NCBI GenBank assembly: GCA_963663775.1
Contig: OY760624.1
Coordinates: forward strand, 434,001-498,000
Reading direction: 5' to 3'
Length of the DNA stretch: 64,000 nt
DNA from: G963663775 sp963663775
GTDB taxonomy: Bacteria; Bacillota; Clostridia; Oscillospirales; Butyricicoccaceae
Shown here: in pieces, positions 10,306 to 19,036 of the stretch
Layout: each line of letters begins with the position of its first letter
Numbering within the stretch: the first letter of the stretch is position 1
Notes under the pieces: generated by a model
What the model was told of the DNA's origin: nothing
Seen by the model: the letters and a program-made list of their open reading frames with translations, nothing else
Database searches by the model: none
Position numbers and translations under genes: made by a program

Positions 10306-10354
10306 AAAAAAACGCCCGTCCGCCACCACCCCAAACAGAAGTAGTAGCAGACGG
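10306..10354 (-). terminator. terminator of the greA-oxidoreductase operon
   Basis: On the minus strand an 8-bp stem (10347-10354 with 10316-10323, one G-U) with a 23-base loop is followed by seven T. It lies just after the oxidoreductase stop. Confidence 0.6.
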
Positions 10355-10374
10355 ACTGCATGCAAGGGTGTCAC

Positions 10375-11853
10375 TCACCCCAGCTTTTCAAACACCCAAG
10401 CGGTCAACTCACTGAGCGACGGATGAATCACCATGGAGTCATTGATGGGTGCGTACGTACCAAGGTTTGGGCACATCATGCGCAGCGCTTCCATCTCGTT
10501 TTCATGCAAAGATTGTGCCTTCTTTTGACATTGGTATCCGGCATTGATGAGATAAACAAACGGCTGCAGCAGCACCGCCGCCTGTGGTCCCACAATATGC
10601 ACACCCAGGATTTTTTTATCTTCGCCGATAATCATTTTCACAAATCCATTATCGGTGTCCTCTTTGCGGTATCCCATGGCTCTGCCGCCCACAACCTCGG
10701 AATAATGATTGTGTGCCATTTTATAGGGGATGCCCTTTTCCTGTACTTCCCGCTCGGTCATGCCCAAATGCGCCACCTGCGGATGGGTAAACACCGCCCA
10801 TGGCACGGCGTCATATCGCACTTCTGTTTTTGGCGCATCCACAAAAAGATTGTGTATCAAAATTTGCGCTTCATAGTTTGCCTTGTGCCGCAATTGAAAT
10901 TTTCCGTTAATATCTCCCAGTGCCCAAATATTGGGGTTCGAGGTTTCCAAATAGCCATTGGTCACAATCCAGCCGCGCTTGTCCACTGCCACACCTGCCT
11001 GTTCCAACGCCAACAAATCGCCATTGGACTGCACCCCAGATGCCACGAAGATTTCTTCGCATTCCACTGTGGTCTGCTGTTTGGTGATTTTGTCTTCTGT
11101 CGTGACATATTTGGTGTATCCATCCGCAGAAACCGAAAGTACCGCACTGTTGGTCAGCAAATCAATACCGTTCTTGACAAATTCCTTGCCGACAAATTCC
11201 GAAACCTCGGCTTCTTCCTTGGTCAAAATCCGTTCGGAACGTGCAACAATCGTGACCTTTGTGCCAAATGCAGAGAAAATGTGCGCAAATTCTGCGCTGA
11301 TCGTTCCAGAACCCAGAATAACAAGGCTTTTCCACGGTTTTTCCGGAAATTTCTTTCCAAAAAAGCTTTCCGATGTCACATATCCAGTCTCTTCCAACCC
11401 CTCGACTGGCGGCACAAAAGTCCTCGCACCTGCCGCAATGACAAATTTATCTGCCGTAATGGTTTCATCCGGCTTGCCCTCGCAAGAAACCACCATGCTA
11501 TCCGGTCCTGCAAATGTGCCAACGCCTTTGTAAACCGTCAGATTCGGGGTTTGCAGCAGATTTTTTTCAATTTTTTGGTGAAAGTTGATTTGCTCCCACA
11601 TCCGCTTGGAAACCTTCTCCCAATCCAGTGTCGGTGTCGCAACGTGCACGCCAATGCGCTCTGCCGCCTGTGCTTCCCGCATAAAATCTGCGGGGTATAC
11701 CAGCATTTTGGACGGAATACACCCTTTTGTCAAGCAAGTGCCGCCAAACTTGGCCTTTTCAATGATGGCACAGCGCAATCCCTTGTTCAGTGCGGCCTCC
11801 ATCACCATCAGCCCCGCACCGCTTCCCACAATCACTAAATCAAACTGCTTCAA
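10375..11853 (-). CDS. dihydrolipoamide dehydrogenase-like flavin disulfide oxidoreductase
   Basis: A 492-residue class I pyridine nucleotide-disulfide oxidoreductase. It has the FAD motif VIVGSGAGLMVMEAAL at the N terminus, the redox-active pair in FGGTCLTKGCIPSKML, an NAD(P) Rossmann motif VILGSGTISAEFA near the middle, a second FAD motif NIWALGDING, and a C-terminal IHPSLSE with the catalytic His-Glu. The substrate is not certain: no lipoyl-dependent complex is nearby, so it may be a related thiol reductase. The TTG start at 11853 follows AGGAGG by 7 bases. It is 49 bases downstream of greA and probably co-transcribed. Confidence 0.87.
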   Translation of the reverse strand: MKQFDLVIVGSGAGLMVMEAALNKGLRCAIIEKAKFGGTCLTKGCIPSKMLVYPADFMREAQAAERIGVHVATPTLDWEKVSKRMWEQINFHQKIEKNLLQTPNLTVYKGVGTFAGPDSMVVSCEGKPDETITADKFVIAAGARTFVPPVEGLEETGYVTSESFFGKKFPEKPWKSLVILGSGTISAEFAHIFSAFGTKVTIVARSERILTKEEAEVSEFVGKEFVKNGIDLLTNSAVLSVSADGYTKYVTTEDKITKQQTTVECEEIFVASGVQSNGDLLALEQAGVAVDKRGWIVTNGYLETSNPNIWALGDINGKFQLRHKANYEAQILIHNLFVDAPKTEVRYDAVPWAVFTHPQVAHLGMTEREVQEKGIPYKMAHNHYSEVVGGRAMGYRKEDTDNGFVKMIIGEDKKILGVHIVGPQAAVLLQPFVYLINAGYQCQKKAQSLHENEMEALRMMCPNLGTYAPINDSMVIHPSLSELTAWVFEKLG

Positions 11854-11902
11854 AACAATTCCTCCTATCGTTTCACAGGGTTTTTTATACGATATATCTC
11901 GT

Positions 11903-12406
11903 TTAGTATGCACTGATGGGCAACGAAGCATCATCCGTGCCCGCTTCCACCGAACGGATGATAACATCATATTGATATGCCGCATCGACCACCACGCAAA
12001 CCCGCTCGCCCACACGATGCCCCAACACCGCTTTGCCCAGCGGTGATTCCTTGCTAATCAATCCATTGAGTGAATTTTGACGCAGCGTTGTAACAATTTG
12101 AATGTTTTGGATTTCATCCTCTTCTTCAAAATACAGCTCCACCTTGTCAAACAGCCCAATTTCGCCCTCTTTGGATGCAACAGTTATCACCTTTGCGGTT
12201 TTAATCATGTTCTCCAGATAGCGGATACGGCTGTCGTTGCGGTTTTTTTCCCGCTTTGCCGCTTTGTATTCAAAATTTTCACTCAAATCGCCAAAAGCAC
12301 GTGCGGTCTTGACCTCCTCTAAAATCTGTGGACGCAGAACCTGCACCCGATGTTCAATTTCCTCCTGCATTTTTTGTATATCAACAACGGTTAATTCATC
12401 ATACAT
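11903..12406 (-). CDS. greA: GreA/GreB-family transcript cleavage factor
   Basis: A 167-residue factor that enters the RNA polymerase secondary channel to rescue backtracked complexes. It has the N-terminal coiled coil with the family block GDLSENFEYKAAKREKNRND and a C-terminal FKBP-like domain ending ISKESPLGKAVLGHRVGE. The start at 12406 has GGGAG upstream; the open frame upstream lacks an RBS. The C terminus extends about 25 residues beyond a typical GreA. First gene of a two-gene unit. Confidence 0.92.
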   Translation of the reverse strand: MYDELTVVDIQKMQEEIEHRVQVLRPQILEEVKTARAFGDLSENFEYKAAKREKNRNDSRIRYLENMIKTAKVITVASKEGEIGLFDKVELYFEEEDEIQNIQIVTTLRQNSLNGLISKESPLGKAVLGHRVGERVCVVVDAAYQYDVIIRSVEAGTDDASLPISAY

Positions 12407-12584
12407 GGTTTTTATTCTCCCATCGACATCCATTTTCTGTGGCACAAAGCAGAACCCGCATTCCATAATTTACAGTATACGCTATGCATGCATCTCGGAC
12501 AACCATATCGCATAAAAGTTTTACGAAAAAATAGCGAACCGCCATCCCTGCTTTCTACAAATCTGGATAAACCCACAAATCTAC

Positions 12585-12613
12585 TTGACCTCCTCCTGCG
12601 AATATGGTATGTT
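12585..12613 (+). promoter_or_regulatory. rubrerythrin 1 promoter
   Basis: TTGACC (12585-12590), 17 bases, TATGTT (12608-12613). The leader is about 97 bases and contains the hairpin described separately. Confidence 0.7.
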
Positions 12614-12654
12614 TTAAATATATAAACACAGATTGTTCTCGTTGTGAACCCTAT

Positions 12655-12693
12655 TTCTTCTGATGCGTTCCCTGTAGCTGTAAATCAGAAGAA
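12655..12693 (+). promoter_or_regulatory. 5' UTR hairpin before rubrerythrin 1
   Basis: A perfect 10-bp inverted repeat TTCTTCTGAT/ATCAGAAGAA with a 19-base loop ends just before the RBS. It is not followed by a T run, so it is not a terminator. It may stabilise the mRNA, control translation or serve as an operator. Confidence 0.5.
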
Positions 12694-12716
12694 TAAAACG
12701 GAAGGAGTTATGTAAA

Positions 12717-13253
12717 ATGGAACTAAAAGGCACTAAAACAGAAGCCAACTTACTGACTGCATTTGCAGGAGAATCGCAGGCACGCAATAAATACACCTAT
12801 TATGCCGGCAAAGCCAAAAAAGAGGGCTATGTCCAGATTGCGAATCTGTTTGAAGAAACTGCAAACAATGAAAAAGAACACGCAAAAATTTGGTTCAAGC
12901 TGCTCCACGATGGCATTCCGGACACGATTGCCAACCTGCAGGATGCGGCCGCCGGAGAGCATTATGAATGGACCGATATGTATGCCACCTTTGCAAAGGA
13001 AGCCAAGGAAGAAGGCTTTGACCACATTGCATTTCTGTTTGATTCCGTTGCAAAGATTGAAAAAATGCATGAAGAACGCTATCGCAAGCTGCTTGCCAAT
13101 GTAGAAGACGGCTTGGTATTTTCCCGTGATGGCGATATGATTTGGGAATGCTCCAACTGCGGACATGTTGCCATCGGCAAAAAAGCACCCGAAATCTGCC
13201 CTGTATGCGCACACCCACAGTCCTATTTCCAAATCAAAGCTGATAACTATTGA
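12717..13253 (+). CDS. rbr: rubrerythrin (first copy)
   Basis: A 178-residue non-haem di-iron peroxidase that reduces hydrogen peroxide in anaerobes. The N-terminal four-helix ferritin-like domain shows the iron ligand pattern (EANLLTAFAGESQARNKY, EETANNEKEHAK, DSVAKIEKMHEERY). The C-terminal rubredoxin-like domain has CSNCGH and CPVCAHP. GGAAGGAG lies before the ATG. It has its own promoter and terminator. A second copy lies at 16671. Confidence 0.96.
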   Translation: MELKGTKTEANLLTAFAGESQARNKYTYYAGKAKKEGYVQIANLFEETANNEKEHAKIWFKLLHDGIPDTIANLQDAAAGEHYEWTDMYATFAKEAKEEGFDHIAFLFDSVAKIEKMHEERYRKLLANVEDGLVFSRDGDMIWECSNCGHVAIGKKAPEICPVCAHPQSYFQIKADNY

Positions 13254-13326
13254 TGTCTGCCACCTGTTTCCGCAGAAAAAGCTTGCGCACCATCCAAGTT
13301 TGCGGTACGATATAGCAGATGCATCC

Positions 13327-13361
13327 GTGTGCCTTGCTGGAACATGCAAGGCACACTTTTT
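13327..13361 (+). terminator. rubrerythrin 1 terminator
   Basis: An 11-bp perfect stem GTGTGCCTTGC/GCAAGGCACAC with an 8-base loop is followed by five T. Confidence 0.92.
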
Positions 13362-13425
13362 ATGCAACCACAATCGCACGTCGTATTATTTTTTTGATTT
13401 AAACCGCATCAAAGGAGATTCCATC

Positions 13426-14622
13426 ATGCAAAAAGGCGAACAAAACAAACTCAAACTGCTGCTGACCGGCATCGGTGCACGCCTCACACAAAACCGCGAC
13501 TTTTTTGTTGCGGCTGACATAACGTTTCAGTCTGGCAAAAAGCAATTCTCCGCACGCTTGCTGCCGCAGGAAAATCTTTGGTCTTTGCACTTTCAAGGCA
13601 CGGAAACCACCGTCACTGCCCAAGATGCCCTGCAGTTTTTTGCCGAAAAAGCGCTGCAATATGATACTGCCACGCTAAACTATACCGAACGTGGACGCAT
13701 GTTTCAAATCTCCTGTACCGCCAGCGGCGTGCACATGAAACAATCCGAGCAGCCTGTTGCAGAAGAAAATGCCTCCGCCGCAGCCAATCCGCTTTTGGAC
13801 AACACCCGTTCCTATCTCATCCGTGCCGACCGTGCCGCACCCTTGCTGCGAGAAATCGGCATTCTCTCCAAAAGCGGCAAGCTCAAAAACGATATGATTC
13901 GCAAATACAATCAAATCGACCACTATGTGGAGCTTGTAGCACCCATGTTTGAAAAGGATGACAGCGAAGAAATTCTGCTGCTTGACTGCGCCTGCGGCAA
14001 ATCCTATCTCAGCTTTGTGATGAATTATTATCTTTGTGAGGTTTTGGGGCGCAAATGCCGTGTCATTGGTATTGACATCAATGCACACGTCATTGAAGAA
14101 AGCCAAAAGATGGCACAGCGGCTAGGGTATCGCAATATGACCTTTTTACAGGCGGATTTACGTGCATATTTGCCGCCTGCAAATGTAACCGCTGTCATTT
14201 CTCTGCATGCCTGCGACATTGCAACGGACTTAGCGCTTGCCACTGCAATCCGTGCCCGTGCCAAATACATCGCCTGTGTGCCGTGCTGTCACAAAGAATT
14301 GCTGGAGCAATACACCTTGCCTGCCCTTGAGCCACTGACACGGCATGGCGTGTTCAAGGCACGCTTCAACGATGTGTTGACAGACAGCATGCGTGTGTTA
14401 AAACTGGAAGCCGAGGGCTATAAGGTTTCTGCATTGGAGTACATCTCCCCTCTCGACACACCGAAAAATCTGCTGATTCGTGCTGTTCGTACCCAGCAGA
14501 CGAACAGCCGTGCCCAGGCAGACTATGAAGCAGTGCGGAAGGCGCTTGGCACAAATAGCGAGCTAGACCGTCAATGTACGGCATCCGAAAACAGCTTCTT
14601 CGTCACCGATGCTGACCTCTAA
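13426..14622 (+). CDS. class I SAM-dependent methyltransferase (Methyltransf_32 type)
   Basis: A 398-residue protein. The N-terminal 130 residues are an uncharacterised domain. The C-terminal methyltransferase fold has motif I LLDCACGKSYLSFVM, motif II VIGIDINAHVIEES, then SLHACDIATDLAL and the cysteine-rich CVPCCHKELLEQ. The combination of HACD and CCHKE is typical of the PF13679 family, related to RNA methyltransferases such as TRMT13 and METTL25. The substrate here is unknown. AAAGGAG lies 8 bases before the chosen ATG; the frame is open further upstream without an RBS. A strong terminator follows. Confidence 0.82.
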   Translation: MQKGEQNKLKLLLTGIGARLTQNRDFFVAADITFQSGKKQFSARLLPQENLWSLHFQGTETTVTAQDALQFFAEKALQYDTATLNYTERGRMFQISCTASGVHMKQSEQPVAEENASAAANPLLDNTRSYLIRADRAAPLLREIGILSKSGKLKNDMIRKYNQIDHYVELVAPMFEKDDSEEILLLDCACGKSYLSFVMNYYLCEVLGRKCRVIGIDINAHVIEESQKMAQRLGYRNMTFLQADLRAYLPPANVTAVISLHACDIATDLALATAIRARAKYIACVPCCHKELLEQYTLPALEPLTRHGVFKARFNDVLTDSMRVLKLEAEGYKVSALEYISPLDTPKNLLIRAVRTQQTNSRAQADYEAVRKALGTNSELDRQCTASENSFFVTDADL

Positions 14623-14649
14623 TTCTGAACTGATATACACATACCTCCC

Positions 14650-14690
14650 AGCAGCACCATGATGCTATCCGTCATGGTGCTGCTTTTTTC
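14650..14690 (+). terminator. methyltransferase gene terminator
   Basis: A 13-bp perfect stem (14650-14662 with 14672-14684), 9-base loop and a run of T. Confidence 0.94.
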
Positions 14691-14790
14691 TATTCTCTCA
14701 GAATCCCATCGGATTTGGAACCTCCGAAAAGCCCTTGCATACTCTGATAAAGAAGTGATACTTCAAATACTGTATGGAGGTATATGATAC

Positions 14791-14868
14791 ATGGCTGAAA
14801 AAATCACCCCTGGGCCAGTCAACGGCAGCAATGGCATTCGGGAAGCTGTTTGTGTGCATACGAACAAG
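14791..14868 (+). pseudogene. truncated 5' end of a gene cut off at the recombinase
   Basis: GGAGG lies 10 bases before an ATG, and 26 codons follow (starting MAEKITPGPVNGSNGIREAV). The sequence then runs, after one base, into the 3' end of the recombinase gene on the other strand. The frame stays open to 15339, but only as antisense of the recombinase. From memory, the start resembles clostridial spore-associated proteins with a REAVCxHTxxxYDSC N terminus; the match stops exactly at the junction. No 3' remainder is seen on the other side of the recombinase. CATACTCT upstream recalls a sigma-E -10 element but lacks a clear -35. It may be a remnant or one half of a rearrangeable gene. Confidence 0.55.
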
Positions 14869-14869
14869 G

Positions 14870-16408
14870 CTACAGCTGTTGTACCTCTTCACCCGCCGGT
14901 GGAAACAACGGGAAAATCTGCAATTTCACCGAATCGGTGCGAGTTTGCCGCGCATAAACCATTTTTTCCACCAACCCCCGCAGCAGCGTATTTTGCTCCT
15001 GTATATCACCTGCTTGATATGCCTGTGGCAGCGACGCCGGATATGGCACGCATGGCTGCAGCATCTCTTGCGACAAGGCTGCCAAGGTTTCCTCCTGTAC
15101 ACACAGTGCTGCCTGCAATGCTGTCTGCTTCTGCTCCAGTGTCTTTCTGCGTTCCAAAAACTGCACCACGGTGTAAATACCCTGCTCCACCAACTCCTGC
15201 GCACGCAGCTGTTGACGAGCGAGGGTCAGCAGTTCCTTTTGCATCCGCTCTACCGTTTGCCGCTGCGCTTGGCATGCCTGCTGGATGTCCTCCTGCTGCG
15301 GCATCACCCATACTTCATAGCCAGCAAACCATGTGGTAACGGCTTGCCGCACTGCCTGCTCCACAACTGGCAGGCGTGCCGATACCGTAGGACAGCGTAC
15401 CGTGCGGCATTCCAAACTGGCGGTATCCAGTTGCGGGTACGGATGCAGCTGCATGGCATGCCCGCACTGGCTGCATCGCAGGATACGCTGCAACGGATTG
15501 CGCATCTGTCTGCCCTGTGGTATCGGTGCAGCGGGTACTTTTCGCAGGCGATTTTGTACCGCTTGAAACACTTCTTCCGCAATAATCGCCTCGTGCCGTC
15601 CACACGCTTCAATATAGCCATCTGTATAGGGTCTGCTCTTGAAAAACTCCCCATTGACCACGCTTTTTTTAACTGGACGCTCACCCCATCGGATTTTCCC
15701 AATATATACAACATTGTGCAGGATTCGCCGCACACTAAATGCCGACCATTTGCCTTTTTGCGGGGAGACAATGCCTTGTGCTATCAACAGAGCCGCAATG
15801 CGCTGATAGCCGTTCCCTGCGAGATACAGCCGATATATTTCGCGCACAATCTGCGCTTCTCCCTCGTGAATTTCCAATGTCCAGCCTTTCTCTGCCTGTA
15901 ATTTGACACGGCGATAGCCAAATGGTGCTTGTTTGGCGGCATATTTCCCTTCTTTTGCCGCCGATTGACACCCTGCAATCATACGGCGGCGAATGGTCTG
16001 ATATTCTCTGCGGGACATAAACAGACCAAATTCAAAATACTCTTCATCGAATTCATTTGCAGGATCATATGTTTTCAGCGGTGTTACAATTTTGGTATGC
16101 GAGCACAGAAAAGCGCGGGAAACCAACCCTTGGTCTACGGTATCCCCACGTGCCAAACGCTCGACCTCCACCACAAACACGCCCTCCCACATGCTGCGCT
16201 CCACCTCACGCAGCAGCTGCTGCATAGTCGGTCTGTCTGCAATGGATTCCCCGCTGACAATTTCTCGATACACCACCGCAATGGACAGCTGCATGCGCTT
16301 GGCAGCTTCCTGCAGCATGCGCTCATGCCGAGCCAGCGTCTCCCCTTCCCCATGCGCCTCTGCCTCCAAATCTGCACGAGATTTGCGTAAATATGCACAA
16401 TACGGCAT
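14870..16408 (-). CDS. large serine recombinase
   Basis: A 512-residue site-specific recombinase. The catalytic domain begins MPYCAYLRKSR with nucleophile Ser10, followed by GESIADRPTMQQLL and VEVERLARGD. A recombinase (DNA-binding) domain follows at about 160-270 (QAPFGYRRVK, FSVRRILHNVVYIGK), then a zinc ribbon (CSQCGH...CRTVRC) and a C-terminal coiled coil at about 370-450. AAAGGAG lies 5 bases before the ATG at 16408; an in-frame GTG at 16423 lies inside the RBS. No excisionase, phage or conjugation genes are adjacent. Its stop lies one base from the broken gene start at 14868, which suggests an attachment site there. Confidence 0.93.
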   Translation of the reverse strand: MPYCAYLRKSRADLEAEAHGEGETLARHERMLQEAAKRMQLSIAVVYREIVSGESIADRPTMQQLLREVERSMWEGVFVVEVERLARGDTVDQGLVSRAFLCSHTKIVTPLKTYDPANEFDEEYFEFGLFMSRREYQTIRRRMIAGCQSAAKEGKYAAKQAPFGYRRVKLQAEKGWTLEIHEGEAQIVREIYRLYLAGNGYQRIAALLIAQGIVSPQKGKWSAFSVRRILHNVVYIGKIRWGERPVKKSVVNGEFFKSRPYTDGYIEACGRHEAIIAEEVFQAVQNRLRKVPAAPIPQGRQMRNPLQRILRCSQCGHAMQLHPYPQLDTASLECRTVRCPTVSARLPVVEQAVRQAVTTWFAGYEVWVMPQQEDIQQACQAQRQTVERMQKELLTLARQQLRAQELVEQGIYTVVQFLERRKTLEQKQTALQAALCVQEETLAALSQEMLQPCVPYPASLPQAYQAGDIQEQNTLLRGLVEKMVYARQTRTDSVKLQIFPLFPPAGEEVQQL

Positions 16409-16556
16409 GCAAGCTCCTTTCACAAAACCGTTTTCTGTGTCTAAAACAACACCTGTTTTGTGGTATGCCCGCCCGCTACTTGTTATGCCTGTCTATCCTG
16501 CCTTTGCTGCAAAAGGGTCTTCACCGTAGAATATTCTATCTTTTTCACATATTTTA

Positions 16557-16585
16557 TTGTTTTTCATCATCCAATATGATATAAT
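16557..16585 (+). promoter_or_regulatory. rubrerythrin 2 promoter
   Basis: TTGTTT (16557-16562), 17 bases, perfect TATAAT (16580-16585). The stretch between the recombinase start and this promoter holds no gene. Confidence 0.82.
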
Positions 16586-16670
16586 ATTCACAATTAGTGT
16601 TCCGTTTATCCAAAATTCGGTTTACAGCTTCTATGAAAGTCGATTTATACCAAAAGGAAGGTGCTCCACT

Positions 16671-17231
16671 ATGAAAGATTTTGCCGGTTTCCATCTAAAT
16701 GGCACGCAAACAGAAAAAAATCTCCAGGCAGCCTTGGGCGGCGAGGCACTCGCCCGCAGCCAATATGCGTTTTTTGCCGAGCAAGCACTTGCAGAAGGGC
16801 ATGAATCCATTGCGGATTTATATCGACGCATGGAAACAAATGAACTCATGCACTGTAAAATCTGGTATCAATATCTACATGGCGGGATATATCCTACCAT
16901 GGTGAATGTGCAAAATGCGGTGCAGGGCGAGATGATGGAAAGCCAAAAAATGTATCCCGATTTTGCCCGTGTCGCACGAGAAGAAGGCTTTGAAGAAATT
17001 GCAGAAATGTTCGATTCCATCGGCGCCATTGAGCATTCCCATGCAAATGTGTTTTTGCAGGCACTTTCCACATTGACCCAGCGCAATGCCGGCATAACGC
17101 ACGTGCCTGACACCATGCCAAAAGACGAATATCGCTGTATGTTCTGCGGCGCAACCTTTGAGTATGCACCGGAATACTGTCCGGTTTGCGATGCAATGGA
17201 TGCCTTTGAACTGGTCAATGATTTTATTTAA
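16671..17231 (+). CDS. rubrerythrin (second copy)
   Basis: A 186-residue rubrerythrin, clearly diverged from the copy at 12717. The ferritin-like domain shows GGEALARSQYAFFAEQA, METNELMHCKIWY and DSIGAIEHSHANVF. The rubredoxin-like tail has CMFCGA and CPVCDAMD. It should remove peroxide or dioxygen with reduced rubredoxin or ferredoxin. AAAAGGAAGG precedes the ATG at 16671. It has its own promoter and terminator. Confidence 0.95.
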   Translation: MKDFAGFHLNGTQTEKNLQAALGGEALARSQYAFFAEQALAEGHESIADLYRRMETNELMHCKIWYQYLHGGIYPTMVNVQNAVQGEMMESQKMYPDFARVAREEGFEEIAEMFDSIGAIEHSHANVFLQALSTLTQRNAGITHVPDTMPKDEYRCMFCGATFEYAPEYCPVCDAMDAFELVNDFI

Positions 17232-17236
17232 ATATG

Positions 17237-17275
17237 AAAAAGGACAGTTGCATATCCGCTGCAACTGTCCTTTTT
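17237..17275. terminator. bidirectional terminator, rubrerythrin 2 / asp23
   Basis: A 16-bp perfect stem (17237-17252 with 17260-17275), 7-base loop, A and T tails on both sides, between convergent genes. Confidence 0.95.
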
Positions 17276-17292
17276 CTATTTGAGAGCCTGCT

Positions 17293-17694
17293 TCATATAG
17301 GCTCTTGCCCTGCATCTTCCCATGCCAACTGCTGTGGAAATACAATGCCCTGCACAGAAATTCCAACCGATTCCACTTGTAGTCCCGCCATCGATTGAAT
17401 GGCAGTTTGCACCGCTTCCTGCACTTTTTTAGCAACCTCCGGCACAATATATCCATATTCCACCAAAATCGACAGGTCTACCGATACTCGATTTCCATAA
17501 AACCGCACCTTGAACCCTTGTGCCGCAGCGCATTGTTTCCACAGCGCTTGCAAATTTTGTGTGAGTCCTTCTGCAACACCGCTCACTCCCTGTACCTCTG
17601 CCGCAGCCTGCTTTGCGATAGATACAATCACAGTTTCTGCAATCTTCACCGTTCCCTGCTCACCTGCAATATTGCGATAATGTTCCTTCGTCAT
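17293..17694 (-). CDS. Asp23/Gls24-family envelope stress protein
   Basis: A 133-residue Asp23-family protein. Typical features are GTVKIAETVIVSIAKQAAAEVQGVSGVAEG near the start (IAETVIVSIAKQAAAEV) and the alternating strand VSVDLSILVEYGYIVPEVAKKVQ. Family members are abundant membrane-associated proteins linked to cell-envelope homeostasis. AAAGGTGG favours the ATG at 17694 over the one at 17700. It stands alone, downstream-convergent with rubrerythrin 2. Confidence 0.87.
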   Translation of the reverse strand: MTKEHYRNIAGEQGTVKIAETVIVSIAKQAAAEVQGVSGVAEGLTQNLQALWKQCAAAQGFKVRFYGNRVSVDLSILVEYGYIVPEVAKKVQEAVQTAIQSMAGLQVESVGISVQGIVFPQQLAWEDAGQEPI

Positions 17695-17822
17695 GTCCAT
17701 CCCCACCTTTCGCATTGTCCGCACCACTTTGGAAGTTTTCTTTCAGTATACCATAGACCTTTGCAAAAAGAAAGGTGCATTGCAGCACAGCAGCCTTTCA
17801 GCAATAGGATACCCCCATCTAC

Positions 17823-17864
17823 AAAAAAGGAAACCTCTGCATATCATATGCAAAGGTTTCCTTT
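17823..17864 (-). terminator. terminator of the dgt-dnaG-rpoD operon
   Basis: On the minus strand a long stem with a GGAAACC/GGTTTCC core and an inner TGCATAT/ATATGCA section ends in a run of six T (17823-17828), just after rpoD. Confidence 0.9.
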
Positions 17865-17875
17865 ATCCATTTATT

Positions 17876-19036
17876 TTAATTCAAAAAGTCTTTCAGTCGC
17901 TTAGAGCGGCTGGGGTGGCGTAGCTTGCGCAATGCCTTGGCTTCAATCTGGCGAATGCGTTCACGTGTGACATTGAATTCTTTGCCCACTTCCTCAAGCG
18001 TGCGTGTACGTCCATCTTCAATACCAAAGCGCAGGCGCAGCACCTTTTCTTCTCGCGGTGTCAGCGTTTTCAACACCTCAATCAGCTGTTCCTTGAGCAG
18101 CATAAAGGATGCCGCTTCTGCGGGTTCCGGCGCATCATCATCGGGGATAAAATCGCCCAAATGGGAATCTTCCTCTTCACCGATTGGTGTTTCCAACGAA
18201 ACGGGCTCCTGTGCAATTTTTAGAATATCACGGACACGGTCAACCGGCATGCTCATTTCCGTTGCAATTTCTTCTGGTGACGGGTCATGTCCCAACTCCT
18301 GCAGCAGCTGACGGGAAACACGAATCACCTTGTTGATGGTTTCCACCATGTGCACCGGAATACGAATGGTTCTCGCTTGGTCTGCAATCGCACGCGTAAT
18401 TGCCTGCCGAATCCACCATGTTGCATACGTTGAAAATTTAAAGCCTTTCGTGCTGTCAAACTTCTCAACCGCTTTAATCAGTCCCAAGTTGCCTTCCTGA
18501 ATTAAGTCCAGAAACAGCATGCCACGTCCCACATAGCGCTTTGCAATGGACACTACCAAACGTAAATTCGCCTCTGCCAATCGCTTCTTTGCGCTTTCAT
18601 CGCCGTTTGCCATGCGCTCCGCAAGCTCCACTTCTTCCTCTGGAGAAAGCAAGTCAACTTTGCCGATTTCCTTCAAATACATGCGCACCGGGTCATCAAT
18701 GGCAAAGGTTTCCGCCAGCGCACTAGGGTCTGCAATCTCTTCCTCCGGCACTTCTTCCACGGTTTCCACTTCAAACTGGTCTTCTTCATTGACCAGGCCA
18801 ATCACATATTCTGCGCCTTCGATTTCGATGCCCATGCTTTCCAGCGATTCGTATAGCTTATCCAACTGGTCAGAATCCAAATTGACCCCGTCAAGCGCAT
18901 CTGCCATTTCTTTCAGCGTCAGCTTACTCTTTTTCTTACCAAGCTCAATCAGATTGGCAACTCGCAGTTTCTGTTCTTCTGCGCTCTGCTCCTCTGTCAT
19001 GTTCTGTGCGTTCTGTGAGTTTTGTGCACTTGTCAT
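17876..19036 (-). CDS. rpoD: RNA polymerase primary sigma factor (sigma-70/sigma-A)
   Basis: A 386-residue housekeeping sigma factor. The acidic N-terminal region 1.1 is followed by region 1.2 (DPVRMYLKEIG), region 2 with the -10 recognition and melting helix (KGFKFSTYATWWIRQAITR), region 3, and region 4 with the -35 recognition helix (VTRERIRQIEAKALRKLRHP). GGAGG lies 9 bases before the ATG. The start overlaps the dnaG stop (ATGA), so it is translationally coupled in the classical dnaG-rpoD macromolecular synthesis operon. Confidence 0.98.
   Translation of the reverse strand: MTSAQNSQNAQNMTEEQSAEEQKLRVANLIELGKKKSKLTLKEMADALDGVNLDSDQLDKLYESLESMGIEIEGAEYVIGLVNEEDQFEVETVEEVPEEEIADPSALAETFAIDDPVRMYLKEIGKVDLLSPEEEVELAERMANGDESAKKRLAEANLRLVVSIAKRYVGRGMLFLDLIQEGNLGLIKAVEKFDSTKGFKFSTYATWWIRQAITRAIADQARTIRIPVHMVETINKVIRVSRQLLQELGHDPSPEEIATEMSMPVDRVRDILKIAQEPVSLETPIGEEEDSHLGDFIPDDDAPEPAEAASFMLLKEQLIEVLKTLTPREEKVLRLRFGIEDGRTRTLEEVGKEFNVTRERIRQIEAKALRKLRHPSRSKRLKDFLN

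Noticed and set aside
14870..16670. Prophage or integrative conjugative element
   Set aside because: Besides the recombinase there are no phage, plasmid or conjugation genes, and both sides are ordinary chromosomal genes.
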